This document shows positions 47,544 to 58,274 of a DNA stretch of 64,000 nt, in pieces (position 1 is the stretch's first letter; each line of letters opens with the position of its first letter). The position numbers and the translations under genes were made by a program. Where the stretch lies: the NCBI RefSeq assembly GCF_019565505.1, contig NZ_CP067378.1, positions 682,001 through 746,000 on the forward strand. The letters run 5' to 3'. The stretch comes from Flavobacterium davisii (GTDB lineage: Bacteria > Bacteroidota > Bacteroidia > Flavobacteriales > Flavobacteriaceae). The notes under the pieces are model-generated. The model ran no database searches and had not been told where the DNA came from. It saw only the letters and a list, made by a program, of their open reading frames with translations.

Positions 47544-48658
47544 ATGTCAGATTTTTATTTGATCTTTGCCAAAACAGTTCCTTTGAAAAAGATATTAACT
47601 TTTAGTTTTTTAGTTATCCTTAACTTTTTACAAGCACAAACGGCTCGTAAATATTCTAATGAATTTATGAATATTGGGGTTGATGCTAGGGCTTTTGGAA
47701 TGGCTAATACCATGGTAGCCCATACTAATGATGTAAATTCTGGCTATTGGAATCCAACTGGCTTGCTAAAAATTGAAGATGCGCAGGCAGCTTTTATGCA
47801 TGCTAGTTATTTTGCTAACATTGCACAATATGATTATCTAGCCTATGCTAAAAAAATAGATTTTCAAAGTGCTTGGGGTGTTTCTATTATACGTTTTGGT
47901 GTTGATAATATTTTAAATACTACCCAACTCATTGATGCAAATGGCACAATAGATTATAACAGAATCAGCTTATTTTCTGCTGCGGATTATGGAGTAACCT
48001 TTTCCTATGCTCGTGATTTACCTATTCAGGGATTAAAATATGGTATTAACACAAAAATTATTCGGAGAATTATTGGTAATTTTGCTAGTTCATGGGGATT
48101 TGGTTTTGATGTAGGTATGCAGTTTGAAAAAAACAATTGGAAATTAGGGTTTTTAATACGTGATATTACAACCACTTATAATATATGGAATATTAATGAA
48201 AAGGAGTTTAAAAAAATTCAAGATGCACAAACTCAAATTCCGCTACAAAATCAAGAATTACCTGCAACCTCTGAAATTACATTACCAAAAGCTCAATTAG
48301 GTGTAGCTAAAAAATATGATTTTCACAATGATATGAGTCTTCTAGTTGCTACTAATTTGAATATGGAATTTCAACGTACCAAAGACCTCTTTTCGTCTGA
48401 TTTATTGAGTTTTTCTCCTGCTATTGGTTTTGAATTAGGATATGACAATTTAGCTTTTTTAAGAACTGGAGTTGGCAATTTTCAGAATACATTGGAAATA
48501 GATGGTAAAAAAGTGTAGGTTTTCAACCTAATTTTGGACTGGGTTTTCACTATAAAGGCATTTCTGTTGATTATGCTTTAACTGACATAGGAAATCAAAG
48601 TGCTGCACTATATTCCAATGTCTTTTCTTTAAAAGTAGATTTATCTATTTTTCGATAA
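47544..48658 (+). CDS. PorV/PorQ-family (UPF0164) outer membrane protein, PorV2-like (one frameshift)
   Basis: The restored product is 371 residues from the ATG, or 358 from TTG at 47583, which would put the signal peptide LKKILTFSFLVILNFLQAQ at the N-terminus. The latter start looks more likely. The family block NIGVDARAFGMANTMVAHTNDVNSGYWNPTGL (in part) is the PorV/PorQ signature. The rest is beta-barrel-like and ends in aromatic-rich strands (GFHYKGISVDYALTDIG, SLKVDLSIFR). PorV shuttles T9SS substrates to the attachment complex; the role of this paralog is unproven. One A is missing near 48513. Confidence 0.8.
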
Positions 48659-48714
48659 AAAGACGTTATTTATACAACATTGAATAGAATAAGTTTTAAC
48701 TAAAAAACTAAGCA

Positions 48715-49836
48715 ATGAATAAAAAAATCATCCTATTATTAGTTTTTATACAACTATCTTTTTTTTCTTATTCACAAACAATTTCTCTTTCAGAACAAGC
48801 AGTATTTAGTATACTAACTGTGGACGTAGCAGCTGAATCACATACTTTATACGGACATACTGCTCTACGTGTTAAAGACCCTATTACAGGAATTGATGTC
48901 GTATATAATTATGGAATGTTTGATTTTGGAACACCTCATTTTATTTTAAAATTCACAAAAGGTGATTTACAATACTATGCTGCTGTGTACCCTTATGCTG
49001 ATTTTGAGTATAATTACAGAGAGGAAAATAGAAGTATTTATGAACAAATTCTAAATCTTTCCATTAATGAAAAAAACAAACTTTTTGAAGCATTAAATAA
49101 ATCTGTATTTTCGGATAATAAATATTATACTTATAAATTTATTGATCGAAACTGCACAACAAAAGTAATTGACATCGTTAACTCCGTTTTAAAAAATCAT
49201 CCCATTGTAAATACACTGCATTTAAAAGAAAGTTATCGAGAAGTCTTATATAACTACCAAAGTAAACAATATTGGTTAAATTTAGGGATTAATATAATAT
49301 TTGGTCATCGTCCTGATGAACAAGCAAGCGTTTTATTTTTACCTCTAGACTTAATGAAAGTACTGGAAAAAACCAAATATAATGGAAAACCTTTGGTTAA
49401 AAAAACTCAAACATTATATAATGCTTCTACTACACTAGACAAAAGTTTCTCTTTTTTAAATAGTTGCATCCCTTTAATTTTTATATTAAGCTTACTTATT
49501 TATATTAATAAAAAGTCTTTAAATATGATTTATTGGATTTTAATGGGATCTATTGGCTTATTTTTTATAATAGTCAGTTTATATTCACTTCATCAAGAAG
49601 TATTATGGAACTACAATATCCTTTTATTTAACCCTCTTTATTTAATAATAACTTATTTCTTATTAAAAAAACGAGTTCAAACAGCTTCTAAAACCGCCTT
49701 TATATGTCTTATTTGCATCAGTTGCTATTTATTATATATGCTTAACAAACCGCACTTATTTCTTATGATTCCTTTAGTTGTCACTAGTTTTGTTCTTACT
49801 TTTAGGGTCTACAATATTCATTTACAAAAAAAATAA
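48715..49836 (+). CDS. DUF4105 domain membrane protein
   Basis: The product is 373 residues, uninterrupted. The signal peptide is MNKKIILLLVFIQLSFFSYSQ. The DUF4105 periplasmic domain carries LYGHTALRVKDP, FDFGTPHFILKFTKGDLQYYAA and the conserved RNCTTKV with its Cys. Four or five helices occupy the C-terminal third (CIPLIFILSLLIYI onwards). Function is not known. It follows the PorV-like gene by 56 bp. The 49,837-50,017 gap to the next gene (converging) shows nothing clear. Confidence 0.82.
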   Translation: MNKKIILLLVFIQLSFFSYSQTISLSEQAVFSILTVDVAAESHTLYGHTALRVKDPITGIDVVYNYGMFDFGTPHFILKFTKGDLQYYAAVYPYADFEYNYREENRSIYEQILNLSINEKNKLFEALNKSVFSDNKYYTYKFIDRNCTTKVIDIVNSVLKNHPIVNTLHLKESYREVLYNYQSKQYWLNLGINIIFGHRPDEQASVLFLPLDLMKVLEKTKYNGKPLVKKTQTLYNASTTLDKSFSFLNSCIPLIFILSLLIYINKKSLNMIYWILMGSIGLFFIIVSLYSLHQEVLWNYNILLFNPLYLIITYFLLKKRVQTASKTAFICLICISCYLLYMLNKPHLFLMIPLVVTSFVLTFRVYNIHLQKK

Positions 49837-50017
49837 AAAAGATTTGCTTACTCCTTTATTTTTCAAGTACGTTTTATAAAGTAACGACTTAAGTCTTTTA
49901 CTATCTATTGAGAAAAATAATTTTCAAAATAAACTTTAAAACACTCAAAAGAAAAATTAAAGTTATGATCTGTTTTTATTTTTTTACTTCTTGAAATATT
50001 TCCATAAAATAAAATGA

Positions 50018-51409
50018 TTATTGTCCACGATAAAACAAAATGGTACTAATGGTTTTTATCATAATATTTAAATCGATAAAAACGCCTCTATGTTTTATAT
50101 AATATAAATCATATTGTAACTTTATCAAACTATCTTTTAACGATTCACCATAAGAATAATTAACTTGAGCCCAGCCTGTCAATCCGGGTTTGATAACATG
50201 TCTTGTTTGATAAAAAGGCATCATTTCATTAATCTGATCTACAAAAATGGGACGTTCAGGTCTAGGTCCTATAATTCCCATTTCATTTTTTAATACATTC
50301 AGAAATTGAGGAATTTCATCTAAACGTGATTTTCTTAAAAATCTACCAAAAGAAGTTATACGAATATCATTAGAAGTAGCAAAAACGGCACCATTAACCT
50401 CAGCATTTACTAACATAGATCGTAATTTATAAATATTAAATATTTTTCCATTTTTACCTACACGCTCTTGCTTGTATAACAAAGGGCCTCTATTAGCTAT
50501 TAGATTTCCTAAAAATATAAAAGGTAAAATAAGCCCACCTACTAATAAACCTATAGAAGAAATTAAGACTTCCATAATACGAACATAAATCAAATACAAT
50601 CGATTTTGATTATTTCGAGAAAACGGAAAATAACGATAAAAATCTCTTTCCGCAAATTGAACAGGGATTCGTTGAGTAATAGCTTCATAAACTTGTGAAT
50701 ATTCTCTTACAGAAAAACCATTTTCTACAAGGTATAATAACTTTTCATAAAGTTCTACAGGCATTCCTATTGTTCTTGAAGAAGCCACTACTACTTCTGA
50801 AATTTGCTTTGTTTTTATATAATCTATCAGGTCATTTGTTATAACTTTCGTCACAAATTCTTCATTATCTTTTGATTCGTTTTGAGATAAATTGACATAT
50901 CCTAATATGATGTAATGAGGATCATTTTTTCTAAGTCCATTTACTAACTCTGCTACTTCTTTTTCTTCACAAATTAGTAATGCTTTTTTAACAAACCTAT
51001 GTGATGCTAAATAATTGGCATATATCAATCTCCATAGCATCAAAGCTGTAGTGATTGCTAGATAAAACAAGAGAATTTGCATTCTATTTTCAGGTAAAGG
51101 AGGGGTTAAAAAAGGGGTTAGCAAATAGATCAAAACAGTCATTGAACTAGTCAGTACTATACTCTTTGAAATATTTGTTTGACTACTTGCTGTAGGTAAA
51201 TCGTACATTTCAAAAATAGTTCCAAAAAACAATAAGTATACCGATAAAATAAGAATTGAATAAATATTTTGATTTAAAAATGTGATGTAGCCAAAATTAA
51301 AATAGTTTCCTATAAAATAGAGAAAAACAAAAACAACGAAGATATCAAAAAATCGAAGTAATATTTTTCTTTCTGAAATTTCAAAATGCAAATGTTTCTT
51401 ATCTGTCAT
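50018..51409 (-). CDS. Polyprenyl-phosphate sugar phosphotransferase initiating polysaccharide synthesis
   Basis: The product is 463 residues, uninterrupted. Four N-terminal helices are followed by a nucleotide-binding-like CoA-type fold (residues about 140-240), then a fifth helix (EVLISSIGLLVGGLILPFIFLG), and the WbaP/WcaJ catalytic block: PLLYKQERVGKNGKIFNIYKLRSM, TSFGRFLRKSRLDEIPQFLNVLKN, GPRPERPIF, KPGLTGWAQVNY. It links a sugar-1-phosphate to undecaprenyl phosphate at the inner membrane. It is the last gene of the minus-strand glycan locus. Confidence 0.93.
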   Translation of the reverse strand: MTDKKHLHFEISERKILLRFFDIFVVFVFLYFIGNYFNFGYITFLNQNIYSILILSVYLLFFGTIFEMYDLPTASSQTNISKSIVLTSSMTVLIYLLTPFLTPPLPENRMQILLFYLAITTALMLWRLIYANYLASHRFVKKALLICEEKEVAELVNGLRKNDPHYIILGYVNLSQNESKDNEEFVTKVITNDLIDYIKTKQISEVVVASSRTIGMPVELYEKLLYLVENGFSVREYSQVYEAITQRIPVQFAERDFYRYFPFSRNNQNRLYLIYVRIMEVLISSIGLLVGGLILPFIFLGNLIANRGPLLYKQERVGKNGKIFNIYKLRSMLVNAEVNGAVFATSNDIRITSFGRFLRKSRLDEIPQFLNVLKNEMGIIGPRPERPIFVDQINEMMPFYQTRHVIKPGLTGWAQVNYSYGESLKDSLIKLQYDLYYIKHRGVFIDLNIMIKTISTILFYRGQ

Positions 51410-51542
51410 ATCTTTGGGGCTCTGGCCTGCAAATTAGACAAATAAGAGGAAAAAAAAAGGGTCATCATAAAGTTTAATTACCTACTTAATTATGTGTTTT
51501 AAGAAGTCAAATTTTATTCCGTATTATACAATCTTTGTGAGA

Positions 51543-51733
51543 AACCCAAATTTTCGCATTAGATTCGAATGAAGTGAATTGCGGAGATCTAATTCGCCTT
51601 ATTATAATAAAATTCAAGTACTTAATAAAATTTTAATAATCAAAAGTGTCCTATCTCTCCTTCTAAAATTTTCTATAAGCATTTCAATTTATTTTTTTGT
51701 TTTACAACAAAATCTAATTCGGAATTTGGTTTT
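51543..51733. repeat. MITE-like repeat, short form, copy 5
   Basis: AACCCAAATTTTCGCATTAGA (51543-51563) and TCTAATTCGGAATTTGGTTT (51713-51732) are the inverted ends; the interior keeps AAATTCAAG, TAATCAAAAGTG, CTAAAATTTTCT and TTCAATTTATTT. It fills the gap between the sugar transferase and the next glycosyltransferase gene. Confidence 0.65.
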
Positions 51734-51739
51734 AAATTA

Positions 51740-52752
51740 TTAAACCAACAAATCCTTCCAATATATTTGTACTTGTTGCCAGTCAAAATTTTCTACTTTT
51801 TTTCTAGCTTGATTGGATATTTCAAGGCTTTTATTCGGTTCTGTTAGTAGAATTTGAATAGCAGACACCATTTCCTCAACCGCATTATCGGGTATTAACA
51901 AAGCTTCTTGTTGATCTAAAAGTAAAAAAGGGATTCCTCCAACTCTAGTACTAATTATTGGCAGTCCTAATGCCATAGCTTCTAATATGCTAACAGGTGT
52001 ATTGTCAAAATGCGTTGTATTTATAAAAACATCATAATATTGAGCTATTTTTATCCATTCTTCTTTAGATAGTTTTCCTGTAAAAATCACCTTCATCTCT
52101 TTTTCATCTGCATATTTTTTTGTTTTTTCTAAACTACCATCTTTATCAGGCCCTACCATGCATAATTCTGCTAAAGGATATTTTTTCTTTAGTTCATATA
52201 AAACATCTATTGCCATTTTAGGATTATAAATAGAAGCAAAAGCTCTTACCCAAAGTAACTTGGGATGTAAATTGGTTCTTGATTTAAATTGGTATTTTTC
52301 TATCTCAATTGTATTAGGAATATAGAGCGTGTTGTTAAATCCTTTTTCTGTAAAACACTTTAATAAATAATTTGAAGGAGCTACATTTTTATAAGCATTC
52401 TTAAAAATTAATTGGCTTAATTTAGGGTTTTTATTTAACCGATGTGGTAGGTTTCCTCCGTGTAATATGGGAATGTATGGAATATTTAGGATTCTAGCTA
52501 TTTGACTTATAAAAAACGTATACCAAAAAGCGGAGGTACTATAAGTATCTATTAACAAGTAATTTGTTTTTCTATGCTTTACAACTGCAAAGAACATATC
52601 TATCAACCTAAAAAAGGATTTTTAAAAGAGGATGCTACCGATACTTCATATCCTATTGATTTTAGTTGGGAACTTAAAGTATCAATTGTGGTCGCGTTAT
52701 ATCCTTTGGCTGACAGGTTGTTACCTAGATAAAGTACTTGTATCTTCTTCAT
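51740..52752 (-). CDS. Glycosyltransferase family 4 (one frameshift)
   Basis: The restored product is 337 residues. It starts MKKIQVLYLGNNLSAKGYNA. The GT-B landmark GGNLPHRL lies in the N-terminal domain. In the C-terminal domain are LLWVRAFASIYNPKMAIDVL, CMVGPDKDGSLE, VIFTGKLSKEEW and the nucleotide-sugar site TPVSILEAMALGLPIISTRVGGIPFLL. One T is missing near 52612. The start overlaps the end of the polymerase gene by 32 bases. The sugar is not predictable. Confidence 0.88.
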
Positions 52753-54078
52753 TATAATTATAAAATTTTACTTTTAACAAAGATAAAGCATAAATCAGAG
52801 CTGGTGCTGCTAAACGCATTGCAGCATGGTTTACGGTAATAAACCAAAACAAAAAAAAAGATAAAAAAAACAAATGTTCTTTATTATTCATATAAGAAAA
52901 AAGAGGCACAAAAAACAACATTAATAAACTGATCACGCCAAGCATCCCATGTTCTGCTAAGGATCTAGTAAACTCGCTATGTGTAGGAACATCCATCCCT
53001 GTCAATTCTTGCCTAAATTCTTTGTTCTTACCTACTCCTACTCCAAAAATTGGGTTCTCAAAAAACATATTTAGCTCCGTTTTAGCGATATCTTCTCTGC
53101 CACTAAATCGAGATTTTTTTATTCTACCAATTGCATCTTGATTAGCATAACGTTTTTCTATCAAACCATCTGTTTCAAAGGAACTATAATACCACACTAT
53201 TCCTCCTGTAGACATTAAAAACAAACTTACTATTACTATTTTAAGTTTTATTTCATTTTTAGCCCTACTAAAAACATATATCATAAATACCAAAATCATA
53301 ACCAAACCACAGTACATTCCTCCTCTAGAAAAAGTCAACAAACATCTATAAGAGAACAAGGATGCTAAAAAAAAGTTCACAAGGATTTGAATTTTTGATT
53401 TAGAATTTAAAAGAAATTGTACAAAAAGAGAAACATTCCTAATCCTAAAACAGTTGAAACTTGATTAGGTCCAAACCCTCCGGAAGTAGCAAAATTAGAA
53501 CTTGTATCAACAATTACATTTTTAACAGATGGATTAAATAATATTAGGTAAATTATTATAGATAAAAGGGGGTAACTTATGTACAATAACAATTTTAATA
53601 ATAATTCATACCTAATTTTATAATCATAACAATACAATGATGCTATAGCTAAGCAAATTGGCCCTGATATGTTAAATGAAATAGCTTTCCTTATTTCTGT
53701 ATCAATATTTAAAGTTAAAAAACCAATAATTAATGAAGGAATCAATAGTAACAAATAAAGTAAATACCAATAGGCAGTCTTTGAAACTCCTTTGTAATAC
53801 ATTCCAAAAATTAAAAAAACAATTACGACATATTTACCATATTCATTAATGTGCATTGCATTCGTCATTCTTAACAATACTTCTAGACCTATCACATATC
53901 CAGAAAACAAGAGGGCTTCATCATTTTTATTCTTTTTCAGATAAATAACAAAAATGCCAAAAAAGAAAACAAATGCACTATAAAAATTAGCTATAAAGGG
54001 CACTATAAATATCAGTAGACCTAAAACTAAATGAAGGGCATAATATCTTAAATAATTATTAGTCAACTGTGTTTCCAT
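52721..54078 (-). CDS. O-antigen ligase/polymerase family membrane protein, Wzy-like (one frameshift)
   Basis: The restored product is 452 residues with about 11 hydrophobic segments. The large periplasmic loop contains TFSRGGMYCGLVMIL, GREDIAKTELNMFFENPIFGVGVGKNKEF and PTHSEFTRSLAEHGMLG, the Wzy_C/ligase pattern. Such proteins polymerise repeat units or join glycan to lipid A on the periplasmic side. One T is missing near 53415 (FVQFLLNSKSK when restored). It overlaps the upstream glycosyltransferase gene end by 20 bases. Confidence 0.86.
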
Positions 54079-55135
54079 TGTATATAAAACTAATAAAATC
54101 TGAAATTATTTTTCTTTCATCAAACTCATTATTTATTTTTTCCTTTAAAATCATACCTTTCTCCCTTCTTAAATTCTCGTCTTTTATCAGACTTTTTAAT
54201 GCTACAAAAAATGATTGATGATCATTGGATTTTACACAAAAACCATTATTAGAATTAATAATGAACGGAATTTCACCGACATCTGTAACCACTACCCCTA
54301 AACTATGATAACCATATTCTAACAAAGCGACAGGAAACCCTTCTGAAATAGATGTTAAAATTCCTATTTGTGATTCTTTTAGAACAGAAAAAGTATTGGA
54401 AATACTTCCATAAAGAAAAACATTTCCTTCTAATTTATAGTCTATAATTTTTTCTTTAAGCAATTTCGAGTAATCATCATTAAAATCTTTACCTACTAAA
54501 TGAAAAGTCCAATCTGCAAATTCTTCTCTAATCATTTTAGCAACTTCTATAAGCATAAAATGATTTTTTGAGGCCTTAAATTTGCTAAGCAAATAATCTT
54601 TTTCCTTCCTTTCCTTTTAATTTTAATTGAAAATCATTCTCAGAAGAGAAATCGATAAAATTAGGCAAATATTTAACATTTTTACAAAAAGATTTTTTAA
54701 AGACCAATTTAATAGTAATTTATTCACAACAATTATTCTGTCTAAAAAAAAGAACATAATATTAAAGGTAAATTCTGAAAAAAAGTATTCTTATATCTAA
54801 AACCATAATGATCATGCCAAATAATTTTTATGTTAGGAAGAAACATTTTAACACATAATGCTAGAAAAAAGAGGATCCATGTGCCTGGATATAATTAATT
54901 TTATTCTTTTTAAGTATTTATAGAATTTTAAAAGTGCTTTTATGTCTAAAACGCTTTTCCTTTCTAAAAAAAAATAGTCTACTTTTTCATTGATTTTTTT
55001 GCGCAAAAGTCCTTCTTTTCGGCTAGTTATAATTCCCGAAAATAAAATACTTCTTGATAGAGCATTAGCATAACTCACAGCCATTTTTTCTGCTCCTCCT
55101 ACTTCAAGACTATCTATTAATTGTACTATTCGCAT
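54059..55135 (-). CDS. Glycosyltransferase family 4 (several frameshifts)
   Basis: The N-terminal piece MRIVQLIDSLEVGGAEKMA (54848-55135) has the GT4 glycine-rich start. The C-terminal piece (54059-54592) has WTFHLVGKDFNDDY, LYGSISNTFSVL and SEGFPVALLEYGYHSLGVVVTDVGEIPFI. Between them (54593-54850) the expected sequence continues in changing frames (KIIWHDHYGFRYKN, CKNVKYLPNFIDF, then SSENDFQLKLKGKEGKR), with at least three breaks. The total fits a protein of about 360 residues. It is the most damaged gene of the locus. Accumulated homopolymer errors are likely, but true decay is possible. Confidence 0.72.
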
Positions 55136-55175
55136 AGACTACTTATAAATTGTTTTGAATCAATATATGTCTTTT

Positions 55176-56126
55176 TTAAGGGACCTCTATAATTAAAAAT
55201 CTTTTTTCAGGTTCTTCAAAAGTATTTCCATCATAAACATAAAAAAAATTATTACCTAGTTTATGCAAATCTAAATGGTGCATCCCTGCATTAAATTCTT
55301 TTATATTTTTCTGTTGTTCTAAATAAAAAGGGCTAACCCTATGCAATTTATATTTATTTTTAACTTTGGAAATACTATATAAAGAAAGCCCATAGCCATA
55401 CGCTTCAGAACAATTTTGAACTGGTAATAATAATTTCCCTTTATCTCTTATAATTCTTCCTCCTGGTCTATATTCTGTACCTCTAAGTATTCCCTTTTGT
55501 TTCAGTTTCCATTTACCAAATAATGAGTTCGATACATATAAATTTAAATCTAAATTCTTACCTCCTCCAAAAATTAAATTAATAGAATCTGAAAGATAAA
55601 TTGTAGGATCTTTTAACTGGCAATTTTTAATTAATGTATCACATATTTTCCATTTATATGGAAATTTCACAGCTTCATACAATAAAACATGTCCTGAAGC
55701 TTGTGTTTCTGGTAACATATAAAACTTTTTATCTTTTTTAAATACTTGTGGATAAGACATATGAAAAGTCTCTTTGATGGCATTTTTTACATAACGGAAT
55801 TTTTTTCCATCCTTTGAGGCAAAAACACCAATTGTTCCGTTATCATATTTACTTTGATTTTCAAAAAAAATATAAATAGAATCATTAAATTCAATCCAAA
55901 AGGGATCCGCTATAAAACTTGTTGAATCTTTAGAAACAGCATTTTTAAATATCAAGTTCCATTTATTAATATTCATTTTTTCAGGAAAATGATTGGATAT
56001 ACCAAAACCAATAGACCATCCAGAACGTTTAGATACAAAAAAAGGGGTTTTATAATTTATAACACAAACTAATAGAAATCCTATAATTACAAAAAATGCA
56101 GAAACTCCCAAAAAACTTTTTTTCAT
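55176..56126 (-). CDS. Membrane-anchored five-bladed beta-propeller protein of polysaccharide locus (GINT1-N-like)
   Basis: The product is 316 residues, uninterrupted. One N-terminal helix (FLGVSAFFVIIGFLLVCVI) anchors it. The rest repeats propeller blades with acidic-aromatic motifs: IADPFWIEFNDSIYIFFENQSKYDNGTIGVF, SYPQVFKKDKKFYMLPETQASGHVLLYEA, KDPTIY, YRPGGRIIRDKGKLLLPVQNCSEAYGYGLSLY and GMHHLDLHKLGNNFFYVYDG. This resembles GH43/68-like propellers, specifically the N-terminal domain of glucosamine inositolphosphorylceramide transferase-type proteins. Whether it binds, transfers or cleaves sugar is not known. Confidence 0.7.
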   Translation of the reverse strand: MKKSFLGVSAFFVIIGFLLVCVINYKTPFFVSKRSGWSIGFGISNHFPEKMNINKWNLIFKNAVSKDSTSFIADPFWIEFNDSIYIFFENQSKYDNGTIGVFASKDGKKFRYVKNAIKETFHMSYPQVFKKDKKFYMLPETQASGHVLLYEAVKFPYKWKICDTLIKNCQLKDPTIYLSDSINLIFGGGKNLDLNLYVSNSLFGKWKLKQKGILRGTEYRPGGRIIRDKGKLLLPVQNCSEAYGYGLSLYSISKVKNKYKLHRVSPFYLEQQKNIKEFNAGMHHLDLHKLGNNFFYVYDGNTFEEPEKRFLIIEVP

Positions 56127-56135
56127 AATATTTTT

Positions 56136-57269
56136 CTAGTTTATTAATTTCTCAATTTCGTTTTCAAATTGATCAATTGTAATTTTTCTAGACCACTCAG
56201 CTCCTTTAAAAGTTATATCTTCCAACATAATTTCATTATTTATAATATTCATAATAGTTTTTACATCTTCATCTAAATTTAGAGATAATATAATACCTCT
56301 CTCTCCCTTAGCAATCATAAAAGGAATACAAGATATAGAGGTAACTATGGGAATACATTTAAAAATCATAGCTTCTGCTACAACTTTAGGCCATCCCTCA
56401 CTTTTAGATGGTAAAATTAAAAAATGACTTCTTTGATACGCTCTAATTATTTCTTCTTTTGATTGGTTCCCTTTTAAAAAAATTTTTTCAGATAAGTTAT
56501 TCTTTTTTATCCATTGAATAATTTCATTACTCAATTCTCCTTGTCCATAAAACTCCATTCTAGCATTAATTCCTATTTCTATTAATTTTCCAACTAATTT
56601 CAACGCATATAAAGGTCTTTTCCCTCTTGATAAAGTTCCAACGAATAAAAAATTAGCTTCTAAATTTATTTTTCCTTTTTCAAATACATTTTCTAAAAGT
56701 AGTCTTCTTATTTCCTCTTCAGAGTACGTTGCTGTAAAAAAGGTTTGATATTTTTGGTTTGATTTGGCCATTCTCCATATACTAAAACTTGCATATTTTT
56801 TGTAAGAATAGTATTTGATAAAATCCATTTTTGCAATTTATAAGACCATGGTTGCTTAGCTTTGGGATCCCAATTTCCAGCATATTTTGCTGTTTTTTTC
56901 TTTTTGGAAAAAATATCTGTATAATAGCTCCCAGTAATCCCATATTTCCTGGACAACGCAAATGTATGTGATCTGCTTGTTGGAAGGCTTTAATAATTTG
57001 AAAAATCAAAATTGGCAAATTCTTTATAAAAGAAAAAAAAGCACTACGGTTTGTAATACTAAAACTAGGTACTTGTAACCAATTCTTTTTTGATGTTCAT
57101 AAGGTAACCAAATAGGATCTATGATTCCTTTTGATTTAGGTGCAACTAAGATTAATTCATCTACGTTTTTCAACCATAAATTCATTTCCCTAATATAAGG
57201 AGCATAACCAAATATCTGATTATCTTTGTTTATATGTTGTACGTGGGTAATTATTACAAACCGCATCAA
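56136..57269 (-). CDS. Glycosyltransferase family 4 (three missing bases)
   Basis: The restored product is 378 residues. It starts MMRFVIITHVQHINKDNQIFGYAPYIREMN. Next come ADHIHLRCPGNMGLLGAI and KYAGNWDPKAKQPWSYKLQKW. The C-terminal domain has FLFVGTLSRGKRPLYAL, MEFYGQGELSNEI, IFLKGNQSKEEI and LILPSKSEGWPKVVAEAMIFKCIPIVT. The three frame changes (near 57025, 56945 and 56790) each equal one missing base. Acceptor and donor are unknown. Confidence 0.82.
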
Positions 57270-57277
57270 TATCTTAT

Positions 57278-58266
57278 TTATTGAGGTTTTTTGGCAAATA
57301 TACTAATCCAACCCCAAATTCTTCCTAAAGATTCTTGAAAAGCTTCTTTCTTTTTATTTCCCTTAAGAATATTTGTCATTCTAATTATAAGTAATACACC
57401 TATTATTACATGCCATTTATAACGGTCTATCAATTTAGGATTAGGATTTTTAACTCGCCAAACATACCATCCATTTCTTACAATCATTTTCCCATATTTA
57501 AATCTATTAGGGCGTCCTGAAGGAGCATGATGATGTTCTAATCTTGCAGCAGTATTACAATATAATTCCCCTAATTGGGAAGCTCTAATGGAAAAATCTG
57601 CATCTTCATACAAACTATATCCTTGAAAATAAGTTGAAAACTGGATTTTTTCAAACAAATCTTTTTAAAAGACGAAACTCCTCCCATTAACTGTTCTACA
57701 GGATACGTTTTACCGCTTGGAGGTAAAAAGCTCAAACTTCTTCCATGAGAAAACAAGGGAAAATATCCCGGAGGACTATCTGTATCTAATTTAAAAATTT
57801 TACGAAATTTGAATCGACTGGGTTCTTTTCGTATAAATCCATCCCAATAAAAGTAATTTAAATCAATGTTTTCCTTTTGACTCTTTTCCCACTTTACCTC
57901 ATTAGTAATATAACCTCCTACTCCTAATGCTTTTGGAAAAACAAGATATGTATTTAGTATTTCTTCAAAATAATTCGTTTCCAGAATAACGTCATCATCT
58001 AAAAAACAAACGACATCTGTTTCTTTATTTACTTTTGTAATACCGAAATTTCTTTGTTTTGTAAGACCTCTTTCTGCTTCAGAAACTTGATAATATATAA
58101 GATTTTTATAATTGTTTTTTAAAAGTGTTTCTTTTGTTTCTCTATCAGGAGATCCATCTACAATAATTATTTGGTTAGGATATACACTTTGTTTTATTAC
58201 AGACTCTAACAAACTAGTTAAAGCGTTTTTCCTTTTATAGGTACAAATAATAAGAGAAAAATTCAT
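57278..58266 (-). CDS. Glycosyltransferase family 2 (one frameshift)
   Basis: The restored product is 329 residues. GT-A landmarks: SLIICTYKRKNALTSLLESV at the N-terminus, IIIVDGSPDRETKE, TKQRNFGI and the metal-binding triad in VVCFLDDDVILE, then the acceptor-side block SLYEDADFSIRASQLGELY. One T is missing near 57655 (KKICLKKICFEKIQFS type junction). A C-terminal helix (WHVIIGVLLIIRMTNI) suggests membrane association. Confidence 0.86.
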
Positions 58267-58274
58267 ATCTAATA

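Noticed and set aside
47544..48658. Assignment as PorQ or as the core PorV
   Set aside because: The N-terminal block is shared by the family, but the rest does not match either core protein closely enough, so only PorV-family is claimed.
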